In this document: one piece after another, positions 1-6,725 of the stretch
Layout: each line of letters starts with the position of its first letter
Position numbering within the stretch: position 1 is the first letter of the stretch
Source: Globobulimina sp.
Lineage: Eukaryota > Foraminifera > Rotaliida
DNA length: 7,029 bases
Assembly (NCBI GenBank): GCA_003354225.1
Contig: PIVH01000207.1
Coordinates: forward strand, 1-7,029
Reading direction: 5' to 3'
Notes under the pieces: generated by a model
What the model saw: the letters and a program-made list of their open reading frames with translations, nothing else
Told to the model about the DNA's origin: nothing
The model's database searches: none
Made by a program: the position numbers and the translations under genes

Positions 1-306
1 ATGTGCAGCCACAGTGTCGTTACTTTGGTCGTCGTTTGCTTTCACCAACGTAAATGTGCTAAAATCACCACAATCGGTGGCAGTATAAACAGCCAATTGA
101 GTATCGATACAAACACCGCCATAACACACCATTTCTAATTCTAACTCGGATGCTGTGACTTTGTACCATAACGAATTTTGCACATTTTGATCCTCACACC
201 ATCCACTTTGACCGGTACAATTGCTTTGATTGGTGCCGTACTGAGTCAATACATCAATGACAACATCTCCCACTGCAATTTGCGTGGCATCACAAGCATT
301 GTCATT
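1..306 (-). repeat. PPC-like domain, second copy (cut by window edge)
   Basis: Residues 178-279 of the secreted protein. It repeats NDNAC, WYKVTA (224-229), TQLAVYT (246-252) and KANDD (266-270), and stops at the AAH that corresponds to residues 140-142 of the first copy. The sequence matching TEC..EYYIQAV must lie beyond the window. This copy has two extra cysteines (207, 214) in place of the short-repeat insertion of copy one. Confidence 0.65.
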
Positions 307-837
307 TGTCATTAATGACTTCTTCCATTCCCGCCACATCCATTTGGAAGGGACCTGTTTGACCGCCTGAATGTAATATTCTTGCGTTGCACACTCAGTA
401 AAAGGAAAAATATGTGCAGCGCCACGACAGCCCCACGCATCATCATTTGCTTTGATCAATGTAAATGTGCTAAAATCTGCGCAATCTGTGACAGTATACA
501 CAGCTAATTGTGTCTGAACACAAACACCTGAATATTCCACCATTTCTAATTCCAATTCAAATGCGGTTACTTTGTACCAGATGGAATGTTGAACATCAGT
601 GTCGCTAAAGTATCCATCTTGGCCGTATCCATCTTGGCCGTATCCATAATCTGCATCAATACCGGGAGATATTTCGCCGGTCTCTTTGGTAGCTTCGTTG
701 GTCATATCAGCTACGACAGATTCACCGATAGAAATAAGTGTGGCACCACAGGCATTATCATTTGGTGGCGGCTCTGCCTCTGTGACTACGGTGCACATTA
801 AAAATAAAATGCAAAATGGGATGAACATTGGTTCCAT
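1..837 (-). CDS. Secreted protein with two tandem PPC-like domains (3' partial)
   Basis: The frame is open from an ATG at 837 to the window edge, giving 279 residues without a stop; the C-terminus is missing. Residues 1-19 form a signal peptide (hydrophobic stretch FIPFCILFLMCTVV, cleavage probably near residues 19-22), so the protein should enter the secretory pathway. Two homologous units follow, starting with NDNAC at residue 26 and NDNAC at 178. Residues 87-142 and 224-279 are identical at 42 of 56 positions. Shared landmarks are WYKVTA, ELELEMV, TQLAVYT, TDC, DFSTFTL, KANDD and, in unit 1, EYYIQAV. This series matches the pattern of PPC-like beta-sandwich domains of bacterial exported proteins (WY.f.a, DTqlavY, anDD, YyI.v). 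Each unit has several cysteines (30, 106, 119, 137, 149; 182, 207, 214, 238, 243, 256), fitting disulfides. N-glycosylation sequons occur at N203, N206 and N273. No catalytic domain is visible; a surface, matrix or adhesive role is inference. Confidence 0.8.
   Translation of the reverse strand, partial: MEPMFIPFCILFLMCTVVTEAEPPPNDNACGATLISIGESVVADMTNEATKETGEISPGIDADYGYGQDGYGQDGYFSDTDVQHSIWYKVTAFELELEMVEYSGVCVQTQLAVYTVTDCADFSTFTLIKANDDAWGCRGAAHIFPFTECATQEYYIQAVKQVPSKWMWREWKKSLMTNDNACDATQIAVGDVVIDVLTQYGTNQSNCTGQSGWCEDQNVQNSLWYKVTASELELEMVCYGGVCIDTQLAVYTATDCGDFSTFTLVKANDDQSNDTVAAH
343..762 (-). repeat. PPC-like domain, first copy
   Basis: Residues 26 to about 165 of the secreted protein. The unit begins NDNACGAT, contains WYKVTA at 87-92, TQLAVYT at 109-115, KANDD at 129-133 and EYYIQAV at 153-159. 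Compared with the second copy it is about 15 residues longer between the NDNAC and WYKV motifs, and that region holds the Gly/Tyr/Gln/Asp-rich short repeat. The end boundary is approximate. Confidence 0.65.
611..647 (-). repeat. 15-bp in-frame tandem repeat encoding GYGQD
   Basis: The plus-strand unit tatccatcttggccg occurs twice without change (611-625 and 626-640) and is followed by a partial third copy, tatccat. On the coding strand it adds GYGQD units to the loop between the conserved cysteine region and the WYKV motif of the first PPC-like domain. The period is a multiple of three, so copy-number change would keep the frame. Confidence 0.9.
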
Positions 838-879
838 GGTTGTAACTTGTAAGTATTTGTGGTTTATTTCAATGGTTTA

Positions 880-921
880 GGTTCGCAGAGCAGTCGAGTA
901 GGTTTGCGGAGTAATCGAGTA
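880..921. repeat. 21-bp imperfect tandem repeat
   Basis: Copies at 880-900 and 901-921 match at 17 of 21 positions. All four differences are transitions (C/T, A/G, C/T, G/A). The repeat sits 43-84 bp upstream of the secreted-protein ATG, in its presumed 5' leader or promoter. Confidence 0.75.
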
Positions 922-941
922 AGAATGGTTAAGGTGGAGAA

Positions 942-965
942 TTAAAAAAACTGTTAAAAAAACTG
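942..965. repeat. 12-bp perfect tandem repeat
   Basis: The unit ttaaaaaaactg occurs twice back to back. It is A-rich and may only reflect replication slippage; no function is visible. Confidence 0.75.
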
Positions 966-1079
966 TCAACAACACTCAAGAAATACAGAAAAAGAATGGG
1001 CGTACCAAGTTTCTTTCGTTGGTAATTAATTATTAATGAACACAAACTTTGTCACAAAGCGCAAAAGCATGGTAATATA

Positions 1080-1667
1080 TCATAGGTTGATAACAGGATC
1101 CATAGCATCAATACTATTGCCTCCAAAATATAAAAATCCGAAAGCCATAAATATCCAAAACGGTGCATACGATAATTTTATGGTGCCATCGAACAGTGCA
1201 TCTTTGCCATGATATTGCCAGGCTCGATTGTAACCAAATAAAAATATCAAAATATATCCTTCGATAATTTCTAAGAGCCATATAAATATTGGGGCTGTTA
1301 TGGACCGCGTTCAATAATCATCGGAGGGCATTGACATCGATGTGAAATCATTAAATATTGGCAGCAATATTGGAATAAAAATGATATTTGAAATAAATTG
1401 TTCGGGAGTCGATAAAATCAAAGATTTGCCTCTGGACTTTGTCAGATTGCAAAAACACGTTTCTATGATGTAAAATGTACAGGAAAAGTAAATTGCGATA
1501 ATCATGTTGTTGTACGGTGTTACACTTAGCCATACACTAAAAATTCCGATGACAAAGAGCCATTTCTGGAATGATAATGGTTTTATTTCTGATATAAATG
1601 ATGATTCTTTTGCTCGTTTGTTTCGATCAATATTTAATACCTTGTTTTTGTACTGAATTATTTGCAT
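1080..1667 (-). pseudogene. Multi-pass membrane protein gene with in-frame TGA
   Basis: From an ATG at 1667 one frame runs to a TGA at 1080-1082 (196 codons), broken only by a TGA at codon 119 (1311-1313). The two parts read as one membrane protein. Hydrophobic segments lie at about residues 35-50, 55-73, 91-105, 125-146 and 168-183, so roughly five helices. The part after the stop is the more characteristic: WLLEIIEGY (130-138), NRAWQYHGKDA (147-157), then GTIKLSYAPFW (161-171). Dense aromatic and charged residues near membrane ends suggest a once-conserved family, but I do not recognise it; a loose similarity to bacterial small integral membrane proteins is an impression only. There is no ATG soon after the break and no plausible GT-AG intron around it. 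A nonsense mutation is the simplest explanation; a sequence error or readthrough cannot be excluded. If only the first part is translated, it gives 118 residues with three helices. Confidence 0.55.
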
Positions 1668-2108
1668 TGTATACTTTCAAAATGCTAATCACGTGATGTA
1701 AATTATGATTATATGATGTAAATATACGCATCGTATTAGAATCACAAATTTATAATATGAGCTAGATAGAGAATGATACATAAAATGAGTGATAAGTTTG
1801 TTGATTTATATTTAAACCATAAATCAGATATCGATATTCCATAAATGGGGTTGATGCTAAATTTACGGTTTGATCAAACCCATATCATTGTATTGTAAAT
1901 TGCATCGGTTCGCATACTGACAATAGGATTGACTTACATACAACAAAAAGCATAAATAATATTGCGTTTTTGTTTTGCGTTTTTAGTTGATTTGCCAGGA
2001 TATCACAAGACTTATTGTATTTCGGTCCTTATTTTGTTGAGATTTGTTGTCGACAGCAGTAGTTTGTAAGAGTAGATCCATGCAAAGTCCAAACAAACAA
2101 GCTTAAGT
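1668..2108. other. AT-rich intergenic region, no gene seen
   Basis: This separates the 3' end of the transhydrogenase gene from the start of the broken membrane-protein gene, both on the minus strand. Stops are frequent in all frames. A perfect 10-bp direct repeat, ttgcgttttt, is at 1962-1971 and 1975-1984. On the minus strand, about 80-110 nt past the transhydrogenase stop, AATAAG occurs twice and could act as a non-canonical poly(A) signal. No tRNA-like or other structured RNA was recognised. Confidence 0.55.
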
Positions 2109-3643
2109 TTAATATGCCATAGAATTTTCAAACAATTTTGCTAAAATATCGGGATTAATTGCGTTTGGTGCCAACTTTGTAACTCTTTCCTGCGGAATAG
2201 TACCATTCACCAATTCATCAATATCGCTAAACCCAAACCCACATTGTTTCAAACCCAAAGGTACCTCCAATTCACTCATATAATATAACAAAACATCCCT
2301 TAATTTTTTGCCAATGTCCTCCAAATCATTATATTTAATATTCTCTTCTTTGACACCTAACATAACAGCACCATCCCTATGTCGCTCTGGCTTCGCATCC
2401 ACAGTGAAATCGAACACCGCCGGCGCTGACACAACGACACTGACACCATGCGGTATTATCGCATGTCCTAAACCCTCATAATCGCGATACACATACTCGC
2501 GGTGATGGTTCATGCCTGAAATGGGATAACTCATTCCATGGCACAAATGCACGCCGGCAGTGCCAAAGCCCATTCCCGCGAAACACGAGGCATACTGCAT
2601 TTGTTCACGTGCTTCGAAATCATCCTCATTCCGTGCTGCGCGAATAAAGTATTTCTGCAGTAATGGCAAAGCTACTTTGCACCATATATCTGCTACGGGA
2701 TTAGCGCCTATTTGTACATTGCAAAAATTACATATGTCAGCTTGTAAAAATGATATAAGATACCTTGATATGAAGGCCTTTCCTTTGGATTGTTAGGCTT
2801 CGGACATCGGTCCAAATAACTTAACGCTGTGTAACTCTCCAAAGCATGACACAATACATCAAAGCCGGAGGAGGTGACCACGCCATTTGGCTGATACTGC
2901 ACATTGTTGCTGTCGACTAAGCCGAGTGTTGGTGTTAAGAATCTATTTGCAATGCCAGTCTTAGCACTCATTGATTCTATGTCGAATACAGCGACACCGG
3001 TTGTTTCTGAGCCGGTGCCGGTTGTGGTTGGTATGGCAATGAGCGGTGACAAAGGACCGGGCACTGGCAACCCTTTGCCAATGGGAGCATTTATAAAGTC
3101 ATAAAACTCATTCTCCGCATGCGTGGAATATAAATTTGCTGCTTTGGCTGTGTCAATAACTGAACCACCGCCAACTGCTAAAAATGAATCGAACTGCTTT
3201 TCTTTTGCAAAATCGATTGCTTCCATGAAAGATTTGTCTGTTGGTTCTACGCGCGTTTTGTCATAGACTTCGTATTTAATACCATTCGAATGTAATGAAT
3301 CTAATGCGGTTTTGACTGGCGGCAAATTGACCATATTGCTGTCTGTTACTAAACATACATATTTGGCACCCATGTTCAACAAATCCGCGCCTACTTCACG
3401 TGTCACGCCACGACCAAACCGTAAATTGGAGGATTTAAATTCAAAGGCATAGTCGTGGGATTCTGATGTGTCGGTTGCGGTTTGTTGCGCTGTCGAGGAA
3501 AATGCATATGGATTGTGTTTGTGATGATGGCATGGTGATAGGATACTGTTTGTTGATGCCAGTCCAATTCCGTGTGATGAACATGTTGAAGTGCTGTTGA
3601 AATATTGCATCAATCGCACTATATCTTGTCGTGGAGCGCGCAT
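2109..3643 (-). CDS. ADHFE1: Hydroxyacid-oxoacid transhydrogenase (iron-dependent ADH family)
   Basis: Two exons (3643-2764 and 2707-2109) join to 492 residues ending in TAA, close to but longer than the ~467 of human ADHFE1. The family oxidises 4-hydroxybutyrate to succinate semialdehyde while reducing 2-oxoglutarate to D-2-hydroxyglutarate, using tightly bound NAD(H), in mitochondria. Visible motifs: DYAFE (64-68), KYVCLVTD (94-101), RVEPTDKSFMEAI (131-143), dinucleotide-binding GGGS (158-161), PTTTGTGSETTGVAVFD (205-221), and GFDVLCHALESYTA (260-273). Metal ligands fit D262, H266, H350 (HLCHGMSYP) and H380 (IIPHGVSV). TIPQERVTKLAP (463-474) is also typical. All key residues are present, so the enzyme should work. 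The N-terminus MRAPRQDIVRLM is basic and amphipathic, fitting a mitochondrial presequence; it is followed by a longer than usual Ser/Thr/His-rich linker with HHHKH near residues 39-43. The open frame extends upstream only to a TTG at 3670; the ATG at 3643 is the first one in frame. Confidence 0.93.
2708..2763 (-). other. Spliceosomal intron of ADHFE1 (56 bp, phase 1)
   Basis: The coding strand reads CAAG/GTATCT at the donor and CAAATAG/GCGCT at the acceptor. A CTGAC branch-point motif lies at 2740-2736, about 29 nt before the acceptor. Removing 56 bp restores the family sequence SYQG-ANPVADIW (human protein: AYQG-SNPISDIW), whereas reading through gives a stop soon after. The splice falls after the first base of Gly294. 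Confidence 0.93.
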
Positions 3644-3885
3644 GGTAATAAATGAACGTTTTCTGTTCAAGTTTTTAAAACATTTTTCATTTAGGTTTAA
3701 AGGCCGGAATTTATCATTGTTTTTTCGTTTCTATTTTATTATACTTCGATCTTGCAAACTTGTAAATAATAGTATTTTATGTAAAAATACTTATAATAAT
3801 ATACAAAACGTATTTTTAATATTGCTTAAATGTATTGATAGCAGTTCCTTTGTTAAATTTATATAGTTTGGTGTTCATTTACATT

Positions 3886-3934
3886 GACAAACATCAAACA
3901 TAATCACAAACAGCGACAAACAAAATGACAAACA
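3886..3934 (-). repeat. Three copies of TGTTTGTC (GU-rich element)
   Basis: The 8-bp word GACAAACA occurs on the plus strand at 3886-3893, 3915-3922 and 3927-3934, with a near copy cacaaaca at 3905-3912. On the transcribed minus strand this is U/GU-rich and lies just past the AATAAA of the 7TM gene. It also lies about 240-290 bp upstream of the ADHFE1 ATG, so a promoter role is the alternative. Confidence 0.5.
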
Positions 3935-3952
3935 ACCATAATAAAAACAGTA

Positions 3953-3958
3953 TTTATT
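3953..3958 (-). terminator. Candidate poly(A) signal AATAAA of the 7TM gene
   Basis: On the minus strand AATAAA lies about 72 nt past the TAA stop of the 7TM gene. A run of TGTTTGT motifs (the complement of GACAAACA at 3927-3934, 3915-3922 and 3886-3893) follows about 20-70 nt further on, the position expected of a GU-rich downstream element. Confidence 0.55.
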
Positions 3959-4029
3959 ACAGTTTTAATATACATAATTACATACGACACTATTATTTAT
4001 AGCTAGACATTATTTATACTGTACAGCGT

Positions 4030-5013
4030 TTAAACATTTATATTCTCGGTATTTGTTGGTGTGCATGGGTCTTCAGAATGGACTGTTTGTAATTCAATCT
4101 CTGCTCTAATCTTACTCTCATCATTGTTCATACCGCAACATGTTTTGCTACAAATTGCATGCAACCTCCCACAATATCTATCATACGTACTTGCCGTGCC
4201 GTTCATTGTTAAATAAATGCACAAACAATTTACAAATACATCTATATTTTGCGCCATGCCATACAAATTCGCCACTGCAGCACTATCTATAGCCAATGTA
4301 GCAAAAAGCAATGCCGGTATGGTTATCAAAAGCCATAACGCAGTTCCAATAAAACTAAACGATGATAATAATACATTTTTTATCATTAGGTTTTGCAATC
4401 TTTGATGGGATATGGACTCGCCGCCATCACTCGAATTTCGAAGCACCTTTTTTAATTTCGACACAAATAAAAAAAATAATGATTGATACACTAATCCAGA
4501 ACAAAATAAAGAGACGAATACTATCCATAATATAATAACATAATGTTCAGGAACAGTACAAGCCGTCAAGAACATTGCTACAAATAACACAAATAAGAAA
4601 CATGATATTGCTTTGTAAAAATAAGATGAATTTGCTGAAAATGAATGCGATGTTCCATCGAATGATACCTTTACTCTGGTAAATAGAACAATGATTAATG
4701 TGCAATAATGTATTCCATAAACACCATTTTGGAATGCTCCTAAAATAACAAGAACCGGAGGGTATGCTCCTACGCGTATTTCAAATGATAATTTTCCAAA
4801 ACAAAGAAACAAAGTCTGAGATGTTGCATATAATACAAAAGTAGCAGATGATGTAAAGAAAATAACAGTGGTAATCGACATCCATTTATATGATTTTTTC
4901 TTCTTCGCCGTCAAATATATTCCATGAATTCCAATGATGGTAATTAGCAATGCCAAGGGAAATTTAACAATCCCAGTTGCAACCTCCCATTCCCACTCAT
5001 CTTGACAACCCAT
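4030..5013 (-). CDS. Seven-transmembrane, GPCR-like protein of unknown family
   Basis: An intronless frame of 327 residues runs from the ATG at 5013 to a TAA at 4030-4032; a longer version would need a GTG start at 5028. Seven hydrophobic segments lie at about 15-36, 45-72, 87-112, 134-153, 158-186, 213-241 and 247-270. The loop after helix 1 is basic (AKKKKSYKW), as are the end of helix 3 (FTRVKV) and the helix 5-6 loop (SKLKKVLR, then a Ser/Gly-rich turn). The positive-inside rule therefore puts the N-terminus outside and the C-terminus inside, the layout of a GPCR. The N-terminus is only ~14 residues and acidic/Trp-rich, and no cleaved signal peptide is evident. The cytoplasmic tail starts with a Cys/His-rich patch (YCGRLHAICSKTCCG, 280-294), possibly palmitoylated or metal-binding, followed by an acidic, Thr-rich end. 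I see neither DRY nor NPxxY and cannot assign a known receptor class. It is divergent from the aminotransferase gene. Confidence 0.82.
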   Translation of the reverse strand: MGCQDEWEWEVATGIVKFPLALLITIIGIHGIYLTAKKKKSYKWMSITTVIFFTSSATFVLYATSQTLFLCFGKLSFEIRVGAYPPVLVILGAFQNGVYGIHYCTLIIVLFTRVKVSFDGTSHSFSANSSYFYKAISCFLFVLFVAMFLTACTVPEHYVIILWIVFVSLFCSGLVYQSLFFLFVSKLKKVLRNSSDGGESISHQRLQNLMIKNVLLSSFSFIGTALWLLITIPALLFATLAIDSAAVANLYGMAQNIDVFVNCLCIYLTMNGTASTYDRYCGRLHAICSKTCCGMNNDESKIRAEIELQTVHSEDPCTPTNTENINV

Positions 5014-5265
5014 GGTTAACCACCTCACTGCGTGGATAAACCAAATACCCCCTACATCTCAAATCTGTCAACTGCAAAAGTCGAATTCCGACAATATCTA
5101 TCATATTTGGATCATATTTTTATAAGAAACAGGACTGTAAAAGTAAAAAAAAACACGACAAAATCTTTTTATTCCCAACACACTTAACAATTTTTTAGAC
5201 ATATATATTATATTTGCCCCAAACAGAAATTTCTAGAAACTCTCGCTTGAATTTCAAGATCACAC
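5014..5265. promoter_or_regulatory. Shared divergent upstream region of the 7TM and AGX1 genes
   Basis: These 252 bp separate the start codons of two oppositely transcribed genes and must hold the promoters of both. A TATA-like run, TATATATT, is at 5202-5209, about 57 bp before the AGX1 ATG. A poly(A) run lies at about 5147-5155. An in-frame TGA at 5248-5250 closes the frame upstream of the AGX1 ATG. No operator-like repeat was recognised. Confidence 0.5.
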
Positions 5266-6580
5266 ATGGCAGCTGAGAAAAAACGGGAAGCCGACGATTT
5301 CTTATTGATGATTCCCGGACCGATAGAGTTTGATGCCTCAGTGTATGAGAGCTTATGCCGTAAAACAGTGTCGCATGTCGCACCATCATTTATTGATGAA
5401 TTTGGACAAGCTTTGGAGAGATTTGGTGCTATCATTAAAGCAAACGACTCAACCGAATGCTTTATATTATCTGGCGGCGGTTCCTTAGGATGGGACTGCA
5501 TCGTAACAAGTTTGACTGAGCCAGAATTATCGGATCGCGCATTAATATTAAATGGTGGATATTTTTCAGATAACTTTCGAGAATGTGCCAAATCGTACGG
5601 CTTAAACATTGATGAAATAACGGCTTCGTGTGTTGGTGATGTGGTTACTCCGAAACAATTGGAAGCTTATTTAGTAAATGCAGCTAATCCAAAAGCAAAA
5701 TTAATTTGTATAACACAAGTGGACACTTCGGTGGCTGCCTGCAGTGATGTTGAGGCTCTCTGTGAAATATGCCATAAATATTCGCCATCTTCGTTTATTG
5801 CGGTGGATGGTGTCTGTTCTTTTGGTGCAGAAGAATTCAAATTTAGTGAGTGGGGCATTGATATTTGTATGACAGCGTCGCAAAAAGCCTTTGGTACTCC
5901 GCCTGGTTTATGTATGGTGGCTGCCAGTAAACGGGCCATTAATTACATGCAAAATCAACGTAAAAACCCAATAAGATCATGGTATGAAATACATATATCA
6001 TAAATGGATGAGATCTGCACTGATTCGCTCTTAATTTTTAAGGTATGCAAATTTAAATCGTTGGTTGCCGATTATGAGAGCGTACAAAGCGAGGAAGGCG
6101 TCGTATTTTAGTACGCCAAATGTAAACTTAATTATTGCTTTGAATCAGTCACAGAAATTGATGTTGGACGAAGGCATTGATAATGTTATTAAGAGACATA
6201 GTGAGTTTAGCAATGCTTTTCAAAATGCCATGAAATCGATTGGATTGCAATTCGTTGCCGTCAGAGAGGATTGTTATGCTTCTTCGATCACTGGCATTTT
6301 ATTTCCAAAAGGCGTGGATGGCAAACGGTTGTTGACATATATCAAAAATGATAAACATATTATATTTGCGGGAGGACTTCATAAGGAAATCAAAAGCAAA
6401 TATTTTCGTGTTGGCCATATGGGCATATCTACGCGAATCGGATGCAATCATTTACTGCGATGTGTGGAAGCCATTGAGTATGGATTACAAAAATGTGGAT
6501 ATAAATTTAGCAAAGGAACTGCCATCAATACATTTAAGCAACAAGCAAAATATTATAAATTGTTATCTTCAAAACTCTAA
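5266..6580 (+). CDS. AGX1: Peroxisomal alanine:glyoxylate aminotransferase (AGX1 type)
   Basis: Exons 5266-5981 and 6043-6580 join to 417 residues. The enzyme is a fold-type I, class V PLP aminotransferase that makes glycine and pyruvate from glyoxylate and alanine. It resembles yeast Agx1 more than animal AGXT: LLMIPGPI (13-20), LSGGGSLGWD (68-77), NGGYFSDNF (96-104), ITQVDTS (149-155), VDGVCSFGAEEF (180-191) and WGIDICMTASQKAFGTPPGL (196-215). K207 is the expected Schiff-base lysine, D181 the pyridine-nitrogen partner, and R361 in YFRVGHMG the likely substrate-carboxylate arginine. RWLPIMRAYKA and SYFSTPNVNLI follow the splice, and AGGLHKEI (348-355) is also conserved. The protein extends some 29 residues past the end of yeast Agx1 and finishes SKL, a canonical PTS1 signal, so import into peroxisomes is likely. 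The ATG is supported by an in-frame TGA 16 bp upstream. Serine:pyruvate activity is possible and cannot be judged from sequence. Confidence 0.92.
5982..6042 (+). other. Spliceosomal intron of AGX1 (61 bp, phase 2)
   Basis: The donor is CATG/GTATGA and the acceptor TTTTTAAG/GTATGC, with a CTGAT branch-point motif at 6020-6024, about 19 nt before the acceptor. Splicing joins TG to G, giving Trp239, and restores RSW-YANLNRWLPIMRAY, matching the yeast Agx1 arrangement (SSLRRWTPIMENY). Without splicing the frame stops at 6001-6003. Confidence 0.92.
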
Positions 6581-6602
6581 GAAATTGATATAAATACGTT
6601 GT

Positions 6603-6618
6603 ATATAATTAATTATAT
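6603..6618. repeat. 16-bp perfect AT palindrome
   Basis: ATATAATTAATTATAT reads the same on both strands and lies 22 bp past the AGX1 stop. Being all A/T it could arise by chance in this sequence; a role in 3' end formation is unproven. Confidence 0.6.
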
Positions 6619-6684
6619 CATTATGCATATTTTTATTATAAATGCAGTCACACGGCGCCAGGAACAGTTTAAACCGTTACTGTG

Positions 6685-6725
6685 GTGCCACATCTTCCCA
6701 ATTTTTTGCTGCGCCACACTTTTCC
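6685..6725. repeat. Imperfect direct repeat GYGCCACA..TTCC
   Basis: gtgccacatcttcc at 6685-6698 and gcgccacacttttcc at 6711-6725 are alike, and a third GCGCCA is at 6655-6660. They lie in the less AT-rich island and may be the remnant of a repetitive element; the evidence is thin. Confidence 0.35.

Larger units (their letters stand above)
838..1079. other. Intergenic region with two short tandem duplications
   Basis: This lies between the secreted-protein gene and the broken membrane-protein gene, both on the minus strand, so it should hold the 3' tail of the latter and the 5' flank of the former. Two tandem repeats stand out: a 21-bp unit at 880-900 and 901-921 (17 of 21 identical) and a perfect 12-bp unit, ttaaaaaaactg, at 942-953 and 954-965. 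No clear TATA box, canonical AATAAA on the minus strand or RNA gene was seen. Confidence 0.6.
3644..4029. other. Intergenic region between the 7TM and ADHFE1 genes
   Basis: Very AT-rich. The upper part (about 3950-4029) should be the 3' UTR of the 7TM gene, with a poly(A) signal and GU-rich stretch on the minus strand. The lower part is the 5' flank of ADHFE1. A plus-strand open frame through here (to 3866) begins antisense inside ADHFE1, is low-complexity Phe/Leu/Ile/Ser and is not credible. No other gene seen. Confidence 0.55.

Noticed and set aside
586-880. Two small plus-strand frames over the secreted-protein gene
   Set aside because: They are antisense to a frame with a signal peptide and conserved repeats, and their sequences mirror the repeat structure of that gene.
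1311-1313. In-frame TGA read as selenocysteine or as a reassigned codon
   Set aside because: The other genes contain no in-frame TGA and use TGG for Trp, so the code appears standard. No SECIS-like hairpin was seen downstream on the minus strand. The broken frame itself also ends in TGA.
1114-1314. 66-residue minus-strand open frame
   Set aside because: It starts at TTG and is in a different frame from the membrane-protein continuation, which reads more like protein. It is a shadow.
1290-1340. An intron that would remove the TGA at 1311-1313
   Set aside because: The only nearby GT...AG pair spans 41 bp with a poor donor (GTCAAT) and no CTGAY branch motif, and its removal breaks the downstream frame.
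3644-3670. Nine-residue N-terminal extension of ADHFE1
   Set aside because: It begins at a TTG, not an ATG. The first in-frame ATG is at 3643 and gives a good presequence.
3591-3866. 91-residue plus-strand frame over the ADHFE1 5' end
   Set aside because: Low-complexity Phe/Leu/Ile/Lys composition typical of AT-rich non-coding DNA, starting antisense inside ADHFE1.
5014-5028. Five-residue extension of the 7TM protein
   Set aside because: It would start at GTG. The ATG at 5013 fits a short extracellular N-terminus.
5208-5609. 133-residue minus-strand frame antisense to AGX1 exon 1
   Set aside because: It has no domain-like pattern and overlaps well-supported coding sequence and the AGX1 leader. 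It is a shadow.
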